This document shows positions 1-7,733 of a stretch of 35,234 bases of DNA, piece after piece; within the stretch, counting starts at the first letter, position 1, and each line of letters opens with the position of its first letter. The notes beneath the pieces were generated by a model, which worked only from the letters and a program-made list of their open reading frames with translations, was not told where the DNA came from and did no database searches. Origin of the DNA: Actinomycetota bacterium (GTDB lineage: Bacteria > Actinomycetota > Acidimicrobiia > Acidimicrobiales > AC-35); contig VAXP01000137.1 in assembly GCA_005884125.1 (NCBI GenBank), positions 1 through 35,234 on the forward strand. Direction: 5' to 3'. Made by a program: the position numbers and the translations under genes.

Positions 1-111
1 GACGGCGGCATATTCAGCTTCGGCGACGCTGCGTTCATGGGCTCCACCGGCTCCGTCCCCCTCAAGCGCCCCATCGTGGGCATGTCACCCACGGCCGCCA
101 GCGCCCACTGA
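1..111 (+). CDS. C-terminal end of a GYW/DGG-FAFG repeat protein (5' end outside window)
   Basis: The window opens inside a reading frame that runs 36 codons to a TGA at 109-111. The visible residues begin [17 protein letters not shown] and continue to LKRPIVGM, which is one unit of the 42-residue repeat seen six times in the secreted protein at 20950-23106. The gene is therefore a paralogue, or at least shares its repeat module. Such repeats look like blades of a beta-propeller in exported proteins; function is unknown. No start, signal peptide or other domain is visible here. Confidence 0.75.
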   Translation, partial: DGGIFSFGDAAFMGSTGSVPLKRPIVGMSPTAASAH

Positions 112-120
112 TACAAGCCC

Positions 121-183
121 CGATCCCGCAGCCTGTGTCGAATCTGGACGTGGGCGGTAGAAAAAGAGCGGAATGCGGGATCG
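121..183. promoter_or_regulatory. Perfect 10-bp inverted repeat in front of the sigma factor gene
   Basis: CGATCCCGCA at 121-130 is the exact reverse complement of TGCGGGATCG at 174-183, separated by 43 bases. The right arm ends 3 bases before the sigma factor ATG at 187. The enclosed AT-richer stretch contains TAGAAA at 158-163, a possible -10. The arms could be two half-sites for a looping regulator or the stem of a leader RNA that covers the ribosome site; which one is not decidable from sequence. Confidence 0.4.
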
Positions 184-186
184 ACA

Positions 187-756
187 ATGACGCTGGGGCC
201 CGAACGGCTGGGCGACGTGCTCGGCGCGGCGCGGGCGGGAGAGGGCTGGGCCCTGGCCGCCCTGTGGCGCGACCTGCACCCCCGCCTGTTCCGCTACCTG
301 CGCTCCCAGGAGCCTTCGGCCGCCGAGGACCTGGCCTCCGAGGCCTGGCTGGGGGTGGTGAGGGGGCTGGCCGTGTTCGAGGGCGACGAGGCCACGCTGC
401 GTGGTTGGGCCTTCACCATCGCCCGCCGTCGCCTCATCGACCACCGCCGCAAGCAGGCCCGGCGCCGGACCCGGGCCGAGCCCCACGAGCGCCTCGACGG
501 CCTGGAGAGGCCCGCCCCGGGCGGGGCCGAGGACGAGGTGGTGGAGTCCCTCACCGCCCTCGAGGCGGTGGACCGCATCCGGGCCCTGCTCACGCCCGAG
601 CAGACCGAGGTCGTCATCCTCAGGGTCGTGGGTGGCTTGGAGGTGGCCGAGGTGGCCCGCATCACGGGCAGGCGCCCCGGCGCGGTGCGTGCCCTGCAGC
701 ACCGGGCCCTCCAGCAGCTGGCCCGCAACATCTTCCCCGAGCCCGTAACGGACTGA
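187..756 (+). CDS. ECF-type RNA polymerase sigma factor
   Basis: A 189-residue protein with the two-domain layout of ECF sigma factors. Region 2 lies at about residues 24-90, with the AAEDLASEAWLGV and GWAFTIARRRLIDHRR segments typical of regions 2.1-2.4. An acidic linker follows, then region 4 at about 128-180 with the LTPEQTEVVILRVVGGL core and a helix-turn-helix at 151-178. It would direct RNA polymerase to a small regulon. It lies 26 bases upstream of a single-pass membrane protein that is probably its regulator, and then a WhiB gene. There is no strong Shine-Dalgarno; a perfect inverted repeat flanks the upstream region. Which ECF subgroup it belongs to cannot be told by eye. Confidence 0.9.
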   Translation: MTLGPERLGDVLGAARAGEGWALAALWRDLHPRLFRYLRSQEPSAAEDLASEAWLGVVRGLAVFEGDEATLRGWAFTIARRRLIDHRRKQARRRTRAEPHERLDGLERPAPGGAEDEVVESLTALEAVDRIRALLTPEQTEVVILRVVGGLEVAEVARITGRRPGAVRALQHRALQQLARNIFPEPVTD

Positions 757-782
757 CCCCCCGGGGCGATCTACCTGGGGAC

Positions 783-1550
783 GTGACCAGGTTGAACCCC
801 ACCAGGGACCCCGGACCCGACCAGGACGCGGTCGAGCGCCTGCTCATGGGGGTGGTCGGCCCCGACGACGCCCCCCCCGAGTACCGCTACGCCGCCTCTC
901 TGCTGGACGCGGCCCGGGCCGCCCCCGGGCCCACCGAGCTGGCCCTGGAGAACGACATGGTGGCCGCCGCCGCGGCCGAGCTCGCCCCTGCCCGCGGCCT
1001 GACCTCGGCCTCCTCACCCGTCCGCTTTCCCCGCGTGGCCGGACGGAGGGTGGCCGTGGCCTTGGCCGCCACCGCGGCCGGCTGCCTGGTGTCGGGCAGC
1101 CTGGCCCTGGCCGGCGCCCTCCCCGACGGGGTCCAGCGACCTCTGGCCCGGGCCCTGAACCGGGTGGGCATCTCCATCCCCGCGCCCGCGTCCGTGCACC
1201 CCTCGATCACCGCCCCCGGCCCCAGCGGCGCTTCCGGCGCCGGCGCGGGAAGCTGCCGGACCCGGTCCTGCGCCTCGCATTCGGCCCGGCCCGGGCGCGC
1301 TCCCGCGGTGGGACTGGTGCAGCCCGCCTCGTCCCAAGCGCCCACGACCCTGGCCGGCGCCACCCCCGACACCCCCGGGGCCCACCCCCAGCTGCCCAAC
1401 CTCCCCACCCCTCCCTCGGGCAAGCCCCTGCCGCCCCCCTCCATCCCGCCCGCCCCCCGCCAGGGCGACCCCACCCACAGCCTGCCGGGCAACCCGCCCG
1501 TGGCCGGCGACCTGGGCCTGGCATCCAAGACGGACGGGCTGGCCCCATGA
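783..1550 (+). CDS. Single-pass membrane protein, probable regulator (anti-sigma-like) of the ECF factor
   Basis: A 255-residue protein starting at GTG 783. The N-terminal ~85 residues are cytoplasmic and begin with an acidic segment (DDAPPEYRYAASLLDAARAA). A membrane helix at about 90-112 follows, then LPDGVQRPLARALNRVGISIP and a proline-rich, low-complexity tail. The position directly behind an ECF sigma gene, the topology and the LPD-VQ motif after the helix fit actinobacterial membrane partners of ECF factors. The zinc-anti-sigma HxxxCxxC motif is absent, so it is not a classical ZAS protein. The ATGA overlap with the next gene (1547-1550) implies translational coupling. The middle of the tail (after residue 140) is odd in composition and a compensated frame change there cannot be excluded. 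Function is inferred from context only. Confidence 0.6.
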   Translation: MTRLNPTRDPGPDQDAVERLLMGVVGPDDAPPEYRYAASLLDAARAAPGPTELALENDMVAAAAAELAPARGLTSASSPVRFPRVAGRRVAVALAATAAGCLVSGSLALAGALPDGVQRPLARALNRVGISIPAPASVHPSITAPGPSGASGAGAGSCRTRSCASHSARPGRAPAVGLVQPASSQAPTTLAGATPDTPGAHPQLPNLPTPPSGKPLPPPSIPPAPRQGDPTHSLPGNPPVAGDLGLASKTDGLAP

Positions 1551-1894
1551 GCCACCCCCGACGGCGCACCCGGGTCATCGACGCCATGCTGAGGGGCGAG
1601 GACGCCCTGGTGCAGCTGCCCCCCCTGCCCGACTGGATGGCCGACGCCGCCTGTCGTGAGCATCCCGAGGTCAGCTGGTTCCCGGGCCCGGGCTCGTCAG
1701 GGCTGGACGCCATGTCCATCTGCAACCGCTGCCTGGTCCAGGCCGAGTGCCTGCGCTACGCCGTCGACCACGACCTGGACGGCATCTGGGGGGGCACGAC
1801 CGTGCGCCAGCGCCGCCGCTTGGGCCAGCACCAGGGCTACGACCGCTGGCGGGTGCGGGAGGGGCGGGCCACCCGCAGGGCCCAGGCCCGCTAG
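1547..1894 (+). CDS. WhiB-family iron-sulfur transcriptional regulator
   Basis: A 115-residue protein with the four cysteines of the Wbl family, C36, C59, C62 and C68 (C-x22-C-x2-C-x5-C), which hold a 4Fe-4S cluster. They are followed by the GIWGGTT turn (family consensus G[VI]WGG) and a basic C-terminal region for DNA contact. Wbl proteins usually act by binding region 4 of the primary sigma factor and respond to oxygen, nitric oxide or redox state. The start overlaps the preceding stop by four bases, so it is probably co-expressed with the ECF sigma factor and its membrane partner, an arrangement that suggests one envelope- or redox-responsive regulatory unit. The family is certain; the subclass (WhiB1-7) is not. 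Confidence 0.93.
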   Translation: MSHPRRRTRVIDAMLRGEDALVQLPPLPDWMADAACREHPEVSWFPGPGSSGLDAMSICNRCLVQAECLRYAVDHDLDGIWGGTTVRQRRRLGQHQGYDRWRVREGRATRRAQAR

Positions 1895-1916
1895 CCCTCC
1901 CCGCCCCCGGCCCCGG

Positions 1917-3647
1917 TCACGAATCCGGGGGGACGACGCGGACGCCGAGCTCGGCCAGGAGGCGCCCGTCGGCGGGGGTGGGCGCGCCCGTCAGCGGGTC
2001 GGTCCCCGACTGGGTCTTGGGGAAGGCGATCACCTCGCGGATGCTCTCCTCCCCGGCCAGCACCGCGACCAGGCGGTCGACGCCGAAGGCGAACCCGGCG
2101 TGGGGCGGGGCTCCGTAGCGGAAGGCCTCGAGCAGGAAGCCGAAGCGGGCCTTGGCCTCCTCGGGCCCGATGCCGAGCAGGGAGAAGACCCGCTGCTGCA
2201 TCTCGGGACGGTGGATCCGCTCGCTCCCCGATCCCAGCTCCCAGCCGTTGACCACCATGTCGTAGGCCAGCGAGCGCACCGAGAGCGGGTCGCTCTCCAT
2301 GCCGTCGGCGTCCTCCGGGTGGGGCATGGTGAAGGGGTGGTGGGCGGGGATGGGCCGGCCGTCCTCGTCGAGACCCTCGAAGAGCGGGAACTCGGTGACC
2401 CAGAGGAAGTGGAGCCCCCCTTCGCTCACCGGAGGGCGCCCCAGCTCCAGGCGCAGCAGCCCGAGCACGTGGCGCACCACGGGGCGCTCGTCGGCCACCA
2501 GCAGGAGGAGGTCTCCGGGCTCGGCGCCCAGGCGCGACGACAGCGACTTGAGCTCGTCGTCGGACATGAACCGGGCCACGGGCGAGTCCAGGCCGCCCTC
2601 CCCGACCCGCATCCACACCAGCCCCTTGGCCCCCCAGCCCTTGGCCTGGTCGGTGAGGGCGTCCAGGCGCGATCGGCTCAGCTCACCGCCACCGGGAAGG
2701 CGAAGGCCCTTGACGCACGGGGCCAGGAAGGCCTTGAACTCTGTTCCCGCGAACACGTCGGTGAGCTCCACCAGCTCCAGGCCGAAGCGGACGTCGGGCT
2801 TGTCGGTCCCGTAGCGCTCCATGGCGTCGTGCCACGTCATGCGGGGAACCACCGTGGGTACGGCCTCGGGCTCGGCGACCACGGCCCGGGCCGTCCCGAT
2901 CACCGCGGCGGAGATGGATGCCATCACGTCCTCGGCGTCGGCGAAAGCCATCTCCGCGTCCAGCTGCATGAACTCGAACTGGCGGTTGCCCCGCAGGTCC
3001 TCGTCCCTGAGGCAGCGGGCCACCTGGTAGTAGCGGTCCGTGCCCCCGACCATGAGCAGCTGCTTGAAGAGCTGGGGGCTCTGGGGCAGGGCGTAGAAGG
3101 AGCCCCGGTGCAGTCGGGAGGGGACGATGAAGTCGCGGGCGCCCTCGGGCGTGGAGGCGACCAGCATCGGTGTCTCCACCTCCACGAAGCCCTGCTCCTC
3201 CATGGCCGAGCGCAGGGCGGCGTTGACGCGCGACCTCAGGCGCAGGTTGCGCTGCATGCGGTCGCGGCGCAGGTCCAGGTACCGGTACTGGAGGCGCAGG
3301 ACCTCGTCGGCCTCGGTGCGGTCGGTGATCGGGAACGGAGGCGGGGCCGCGGCCGACAGGATCTCCACCGCGCAGTCGGTCACCTCCACCTCGCCCGTGG
3401 GCAGGGCGGGGTTGGCCGTGCCCTCGGGCCTCGGCTGCACCGTGCCCGTGACCCGGAGCACGAACTCGGAGCGGATGTCGTGGGCCCCGTCGACGACGCA
3501 CTGCACGATGCCGGTGTGGTCCCGCAGGTCCACGAAGGCCAGGTGCTCGCCGTGCTCGCGCCGGCGGGCCGCCCACCCGCACAGCGACACCCGGCGCCCG
3601 GCGTCGCCGGCCCGCAGGGTCCCGCAGTAGTCGCTGCGCAGGCTCAC
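1917..3647 (-). CDS. aspS: Aspartyl-tRNA synthetase (probably non-discriminating)
   Basis: A 576-residue bacterial-type AspRS that charges tRNA with aspartate. In order it has an N-terminal OB-fold anticodon domain (GWAARRREHGEHLAF, VDLRDHTGIVQ), the class II core with motif 2 (RCLRDEDLRGNRQFEF), the bacterial GAD insertion, and motif 3 near the end (GAPPHAGFAFGVDRL). In the OB fold the RRREHG segment carries His where the discriminating E. coli enzyme has Leu (RRRDLG). His is the residue reported for non-discriminating enzymes, which also make Asp-tRNA(Asn) for GatCAB; this is an inference. The start is GTG 3647, whose GTGA overlaps the hisS stop, so the two synthetases are translated as a pair. 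Confidence 0.96.
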   Translation of the reverse strand: MSLRSDYCGTLRAGDAGRRVSLCGWAARRREHGEHLAFVDLRDHTGIVQCVVDGAHDIRSEFVLRVTGTVQPRPEGTANPALPTGEVEVTDCAVEILSAAAPPPFPITDRTEADEVLRLQYRYLDLRRDRMQRNLRLRSRVNAALRSAMEEQGFVEVETPMLVASTPEGARDFIVPSRLHRGSFYALPQSPQLFKQLLMVGGTDRYYQVARCLRDEDLRGNRQFEFMQLDAEMAFADAEDVMASISAAVIGTARAVVAEPEAVPTVVPRMTWHDAMERYGTDKPDVRFGLELVELTDVFAGTEFKAFLAPCVKGLRLPGGGELSRSRLDALTDQAKGWGAKGLVWMRVGEGGLDSPVARFMSDDELKSLSSRLGAEPGDLLLLVADERPVVRHVLGLLRLELGRPPVSEGGLHFLWVTEFPLFEGLDEDGRPIPAHHPFTMPHPEDADGMESDPLSVRSLAYDMVVNGWELGSGSERIHRPEMQQRVFSLLGIGPEEAKARFGFLLEAFRYGAPPHAGFAFGVDRLVAVLAGEESIREVIAFPKTQSGTDPLTGAPTPADGRLLAELGVRVVPPDS

Positions 3648-4927
3648 GAGCCCTCCTCCAGGGCGCGCCGCAGGTGGGCGACCAGAGCCTCCCTGGGCAC
3701 CTCGACCTGCTCGCCCTTCTCCCGCAGGGGCTTCACCCCCACCACGCCCTTGACCACCTCGTCCTCCCCCACCACCAGGGCGAAGCGGGCCCCGGAGCGG
3801 CCCGCCACCCGCATGCCGGCCTTGATGGAGCGGGCGTCGTAGACGCGGTCGACCCTCAGGCCCGCCTCCCGCAGGTCGTGGCTGAGGTCCCGGGCCGCCC
3901 GGCCGCCGGTGGCGTCCACCACGAAGGCGTCGAGCAGGTCCTCGGGCACGGGGAAGGTGTGCTCGGCGTCGCAGGCCAGGAGCATGCGCTCGATGCCCAT
4001 CCCGAAGCCGATGCCCGGCGTCGGGGGCCCGCCCAGGGCCTCGGCCAGCCCGTCGTAGCGGCCCCCTCCTCCCACCGCGTTCTGGGCCGACTCCAGGGCC
4101 TCGGCCGCGAACTCGAAGGTCGTCCTCGTGTAGTAGTCGAGGCCCCGCACCAGGCGCAGCTCGATGGTGGCCGGTATGCCCACGGCGTCCAGGCCTTCCC
4201 GGACGCGCTCGAAGTGGGCCTGGCAGGGACCGCACAGGTGGTCGAGCTGCCAGGGCGCCTCGGCCGTGACCTGGCGGCACTCCTCGCGCTTGCAGTCGAG
4301 CACCCGCAGGGGGTTGGCCGCGTAGGAGACCCGGTGCTCGGGGCACAGCTCGCCCGCCCGCCGCTCCAGGTACTCCAAGAGGAGCTGGCGGTAGGGGGGA
4401 CGGCACTCGCCGTCGCCCATGGAGTTGAGGAGGAGACGGACGCGACGCAGGCCCAGGGCCGAGCACACGCCCCAGGCCAGGTCCATGATCTCCACGTCCA
4501 GGTCGGCGTCGTTGCTGCCCACGGCCTCGGCGCCCAGCTGGTGGTGCTGGCGGTAGCGCCCGGCCTGGGGCGACTCGTAGCGGAAGTTGGGGGCCACGTA
4601 CCAGGTCTTGAACGGCGTCACCGGGCGGTGCTGCACGTAGGCCCGCACCACCGACGCCGTGCCCTCCGGACGCAGGGCCAGGTGGCGGCCGCCCTTGTCG
4701 TGGAAGTCGTACATCTCCTTGCGCACGATGTCGGTGCTCTCGCCCACCCGCTCGAAGACGCCCATGTCCTCGAACATGGGGGTGACGATGAGGCCGTAGC
4801 CGGCCCGCCGGGCCCGCGCCGCGAAGAGCCCGACCAGCGCCTCCCAGCGGGCCGATTCCGGGGGAAGGACGTCCCGCGTGCCCTTGGGGGCCTGGAAGGC
4901 GGTGGCCACCTCGACCGTGCTGGACAT
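3644..4927 (-). CDS. hisS: Histidyl-tRNA synthetase
   Basis: A 427-residue class II synthetase. It opens with the family signature FQAPKGTRDVLPPES, has motif 2 in YVAPNFRYESPQAGRYRQHH, and has the two histidine-specific stretches LVRGLDYYTRTTFEF and VGGGGRYDGL. A C-terminal anticodon-binding domain follows. I place the start at ATG 4927 rather than the in-frame GTG at 4936, because a TAGGGT hexamer (4935-4940) ends seven bases upstream of that ATG and there is no ribosome-binding site, which fits a leaderless message. The stop overlaps aspS by four bases. Confidence 0.96.
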   Translation of the reverse strand: MSSTVEVATAFQAPKGTRDVLPPESARWEALVGLFAARARRAGYGLIVTPMFEDMGVFERVGESTDIVRKEMYDFHDKGGRHLALRPEGTASVVRAYVQHRPVTPFKTWYVAPNFRYESPQAGRYRQHHQLGAEAVGSNDADLDVEIMDLAWGVCSALGLRRVRLLLNSMGDGECRPPYRQLLLEYLERRAGELCPEHRVSYAANPLRVLDCKREECRQVTAEAPWQLDHLCGPCQAHFERVREGLDAVGIPATIELRLVRGLDYYTRTTFEFAAEALESAQNAVGGGGRYDGLAEALGGPPTPGIGFGMGIERMLLACDAEHTFPVPEDLLDAFVVDATGGRAARDLSHDLREAGLRVDRVYDARSIKAGMRVAGRSGARFALVVGEDEVVKGVVGVKPLREKGEQVEVPREALVAHLRRALEEGS

Positions 4928-4934
4928 CGGTGGC

Positions 4935-4940
4935 ACCCTA
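4935..4940 (-). promoter_or_regulatory. hisS: Candidate -10 element of a leaderless hisS-aspS promoter
   Basis: Reading the minus strand, TAGGGT is followed by seven bases and then ATG 4927. This matches the TAnnnT -10 and spacing of actinobacterial leaderless transcripts. No Shine-Dalgarno is present. No convincing -35 is visible in the GC-rich sequence upstream. Confidence 0.5.
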
Positions 4941-4997
4941 CCCGGGGCCCCCGCCCGGGCCTTCCCGATTCCGCCGCGCTTGGCGGGTGCGAGTAGG

Positions 4998-6932
4998 TCA
5001 GCTCCCGCCCTTGCCCGGCAGCACCCGGTAGGCGTCGTAGACGCTGTCGATGCGCTTCACCGAGGCCAGCAGCGAGTCCAGATGGGCGGGGTCGGCCAGC
5101 TCGAAGTCGAAGCGCATGCGGCTCACCCGGTCCGGCGTCGTGTGGCTCGAGCTCGACAGGATGTCGACGTGGTGCTCGGACAGCGCCCTGGTCACGTCGG
5201 CCAGCAGACGGGAGCGGTCCAGCGCCTTCACCTCGATCGAGGCCACGAACGTCCCCGCCCGCTCCCGGTCCCACTCCACCTCTATGAGGCGCTCGGTGCG
5301 GGAGGAGGACAGGGACAGGGCGTTGGCGCAGTCGGCCCGGTGGACGGACACGCCCCGGCCCCGGGTGATGAAGCCGATGATGTCGTCACCGGGCACGGGC
5401 GTGCAGCAGCGGGAGAGGCGGATCATCACGTCGTCGAGGCCCTCCACGTACACGCCTGAGGCCTGCTTGCTGGGCCGCCGGGGCTGGCGGACCGTGGCCG
5501 GCAGCTGCACGTCGTGGGCGCCGCCCCGCAGCTCCCGGGCCAGGCGCTGGGCCACCGACTGGGCCGAGACGTGGCCGTCGCCGATGGCGGCGTGGAGGGC
5601 GTCGAGGTCGGTGTAGTTCATGCTCTCGGCCAGGCCCACCAGCACGGGCGAGGACGTGAGCTTCTGCACGGGCAGGCCTTCCTTGCGCATGGCCTTGACC
5701 AGCTCGTCCCGCCCCGTCTCGATGGCGTCCTCCCGCCGCTCCCGGCTGAACCACTGCCGGATCTTGTTGCGGGCCCGGGGCGTCACCGCGATCTTGAGCC
5801 AGTCCCGGGACGGACCGGCGGAGGGGACCTTGGAGGTGAAGATCTCCACCGTGTCCCCTGAGTGGAGCTGGGAGTCGAGGGGCACCAGGCGGCCGTTCAC
5901 CCTGGCCCCGATGCAGCGGTGGCCCACCTCGGTGTGGATGGCGTAGGCGAAGTCGATGGGCGTGGCGTGGGCGGGCAGGGTGATGACCGAGCCCTTGGGC
6001 GTGAACACGTAGACCTCGTCCTGCTCGAGGTCGAGCTTGAGGTTCTCCAGGAACTCGGCCGGGTCGAGGGTGTCCTGCCAGTCGACGATGCGCTGGAGCC
6101 AGGCCACGTCCGACGCCGTGGCCTTCTCCTTGTAGCCCCAGTGGGCGGCGATGCCGAACTCGGCCCGGGAGTGCATCTCCCGGGTGCGGATCTGGACCTC
6201 GAGGGGCTTGCCCTGGGGGCCGACGACGGTGGTGTGCAGCGACTGGTAGAGGTTGAACTTGGGGGTGTTGATGTAGTCCTTGAAACGGCCCGGGACCGGG
6301 CTCCAGATGGCGTGGATGGACCCCAGGGCGGCCCAGCAGTCCTTCTCGCTGTCGACCAGGACGCGGATGCCCATGAGGTCGTAGATCTCGTCGAACTCCT
6401 TGCCCTTCACGACCATCTTCTCGTAGATGCTCCACAGGTGCTTGGGCCGGCCCGTCACCTCGGCGTCGATGTGCAGCCCGGCCAGACGGTCGCGCACCGC
6501 CTCGCGCACCTGGGCCAGGTAGATGTCCCGCTCGGGCGACCGCACCGCCACCATCTGCTCGATCTCGGCGTAGCGCTTGGGGTGAAGGGCGGCGAAGGAG
6601 AGGTCCTCCAGCTGCCACTTGATCTCCTGGATCCCGAAGCGGTGGGCCAGGGGGGCGTAGACGTCCAGGGTCTCCTGCGCCGTCCGCTTCTGCTTCCACT
6701 CGGGCATGGCCGCGATGGTGCGCATGTTGTGGAGCCGGTCGGCCAGCTTGATGATGATGACCCGCGGGTCTCGGGCCATGGCGATGAGCATCTTGCGGAA
6801 GGTGGCCGCCTGCTGCGCCTCCCGGGAGTCGAACCGCAGCCGGTCGAGCTTGGTGACCCCGTCCACGATGCCCGACACGATGGGCCCGAAGTCGCGCTCG
6901 AGATCGTCCAGGACGACACCGGTGTCCTCCAC
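4998..6932 (-). CDS. rel: Bifunctional (p)ppGpp synthetase/hydrolase Rel, N-terminus detached by a frame disruption
   Basis: This 644-residue frame holds most of a long RelA/SpoT homologue. It has the rest of the HD hydrolase domain (LLHDAVEDT lies just upstream in the same frame; then KLADRLHNMRT), the nucleotidyltransferase domain with YDLMGIRVLV and SPVPGRFKDYINTPK (RFKD near 215-218), a TGS domain, the CCTPVPGDDIIGF segment and a C-terminal ACT domain. RFKD rather than ExDD is the signature of bifunctional Rel enzymes, which both make and degrade (p)ppGpp. The frame has no proper start: the first usable codon is an internal GTG at 6932, and the natural N-terminus lies in another frame at 6977-7150. 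The missing stretch includes the first metal-binding His of the HD site, so hydrolase activity should be lost if the sequence is right. Confidence 0.85.
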   Translation of the reverse strand: MEDTGVVLDDLERDFGPIVSGIVDGVTKLDRLRFDSREAQQAATFRKMLIAMARDPRVIIIKLADRLHNMRTIAAMPEWKQKRTAQETLDVYAPLAHRFGIQEIKWQLEDLSFAALHPKRYAEIEQMVAVRSPERDIYLAQVREAVRDRLAGLHIDAEVTGRPKHLWSIYEKMVVKGKEFDEIYDLMGIRVLVDSEKDCWAALGSIHAIWSPVPGRFKDYINTPKFNLYQSLHTTVVGPQGKPLEVQIRTREMHSRAEFGIAAHWGYKEKATASDVAWLQRIVDWQDTLDPAEFLENLKLDLEQDEVYVFTPKGSVITLPAHATPIDFAYAIHTEVGHRCIGARVNGRLVPLDSQLHSGDTVEIFTSKVPSAGPSRDWLKIAVTPRARNKIRQWFSRERREDAIETGRDELVKAMRKEGLPVQKLTSSPVLVGLAESMNYTDLDALHAAIGDGHVSAQSVAQRLARELRGGAHDVQLPATVRQPRRPSKQASGVYVEGLDDVMIRLSRCCTPVPGDDIIGFITRGRGVSVHRADCANALSLSSSRTERLIEVEWDRERAGTFVASIEVKALDRSRLLADVTRALSEHHVDILSSSSHTTPDRVSRMRFDFELADPAHLDSLLASVKRIDSVYDAYRVLPGKGGS

Positions 6933-6976
6933 CGCGTCGTGCAGGAGGGCGGCGGCGATGGTGACGTCGCCGAGCG

Positions 6977-7150
6977 CCTCTGCTGACCCTGGTGGGCCAC
7001 CTCGGCGATCTCGAAGGCCCGCACCACCAGGGCGGTGTCGGCCTTGGGGTGGTGGGCGTGGTAGGCGGTCAGCACGGGCGACAGGGCGGGGTCGACCCCG
7101 GCGACCGGGGCCTGCCTGCGCCAGGGGAGCACCCGGTCGACGGCGGGCAC
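6977..7150 (-). pseudogene. rel: Detached N-terminal fragment of rel
   Basis: From GTG 7150, preceded by a GGGGAG ribosome site, the frame encodes a normal Rel N-terminus ending in ADTALVVRAFEIAEVAHQGQ. It should continue into the SGxPYITHPLAVATILAEL segment, but instead runs into an unrelated frame (RSATSPSPPP). The correct sequence resumes one frame over as ALGDVTIAAALLHDAVEDT. Comparison with the family suggests a deletion of about 20 codons whose length is 1 mod 3 (for example 58 or 61 bases), with the junction at about 6970-6985. It begins 11 bases after the apt stop and would have been co-transcribed with apt. Confidence 0.8.
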
Positions 7151-7160
7151 CTCTCCCCGC

Positions 7161-7733
7161 CTACTCGCCCCGGCCCCGGGCCGCGGCCACGGGCTCGCTA
7201 GGTGCCCCGTAGCTCACCAGCGCCACCGGGTCCTGGCCCCGGAGGCGGGACCGCCCGCCCAGGAAGCCCAGCTCCAGGACGAACCCCATACCGGCCACGG
7301 TGGCCCCCAGGGCCTCCACCAGGCGCACGGCGGCGGCGGCCGTGCCTCCGGTGGCCATGACGTCGTCCACGATGATCGCTCGCTCGCCGGGAGACACGGC
7401 GTCGCGGTGGATCTCGAGCCTGTCGGTGCCGTACTCCAGCGCGTACTCCTGCTTCTCGACCTGCCAGGGCAGCTTCCCGCCCTTGCGCACGGGCACGAAG
7501 CCCGCGCCCAGCCTGTAGGCGACGGGCGCGGCCACGATGAACCCTCGGGCCTCGATCCCCAGCACCTTGTCCACTCCGAGGTCGGCGAAGGACTCGCACA
7601 GGGCGTCGACGGCGCGGGCGAAGGCGGCCGCGTCGGCGAGCAGGGGGGTGATGTCCTTGAACGTGACCCCGGGCTTGGGGAAGTCCGGGATGTCCCGGAT
7701 GTAGTCCTTCAGCCAGCCCGTGTCACTCGCCAC
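7161..7733 (-). CDS. apt: Adenine phosphoribosyltransferase
   Basis: A 190-residue enzyme that makes AMP from adenine and PRPP in purine salvage. It begins LKDYIRDIPDFPKPGVTFKDITPLL, the family N-terminus, and has GIEARGFIVAAPVAY and the PRPP-binding motif AIIVDDVMATGGTA at 119-131. I start it at GTG 7733: a TACCGT hexamer ends six bases upstream and no ribosome site is present, so a leaderless start is likely. An upstream in-frame extension of 31 residues (from 7826) is rich in Arg and is not family sequence. About 15 residues extend past the usual C-terminus. The apt-rel neighbourhood is standard in actinobacteria. Confidence 0.95.
   Translation of the reverse strand: MASDTGWLKDYIRDIPDFPKPGVTFKDITPLLADAAAFARAVDALCESFADLGVDKVLGIEARGFIVAAPVAYRLGAGFVPVRKGGKLPWQVEKQEYALEYGTDRLEIHRDAVSPGERAIIVDDVMATGGTAAAAVRLVEALGATVAGMGFVLELGFLGGRSRLRGQDPVALVSYGAPSEPVAAARGRGE

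Noticed and set aside
135-782. Upstream extension of the anti-sigma-like frame across the sigma factor gene
   Set aside because: The composition is Arg/Gly/Pro noise in the +2 frame of the sigma factor; GTG 783 is the plausible start.
1240-1330. Possible compensated frameshift in the tail of the anti-sigma-like protein
   Set aside because: Composition is odd here, but neither alternative frame gives recognisable sequence and the ATGA coupling to whiB supports the frame as read.
1656-3842. Long plus-strand open frame opposite aspS
   Set aside because: It is a high-GC antisense shadow of aspS, rich in His/Gly/Val from reversed codons, with no start context or domain.
1917-4466. Long open frame extending aspS upstream through hisS
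   Set aside because: The extra 273 residues have no family similarity and overlap hisS entirely; the GTGA start at 3647 gives the normal AspRS N-terminus.
4937-4997. CCCGGG-type hairpin between rel and hisS
   Set aside because: No U-tract follows, and the stem is explained by base composition; no terminator call.
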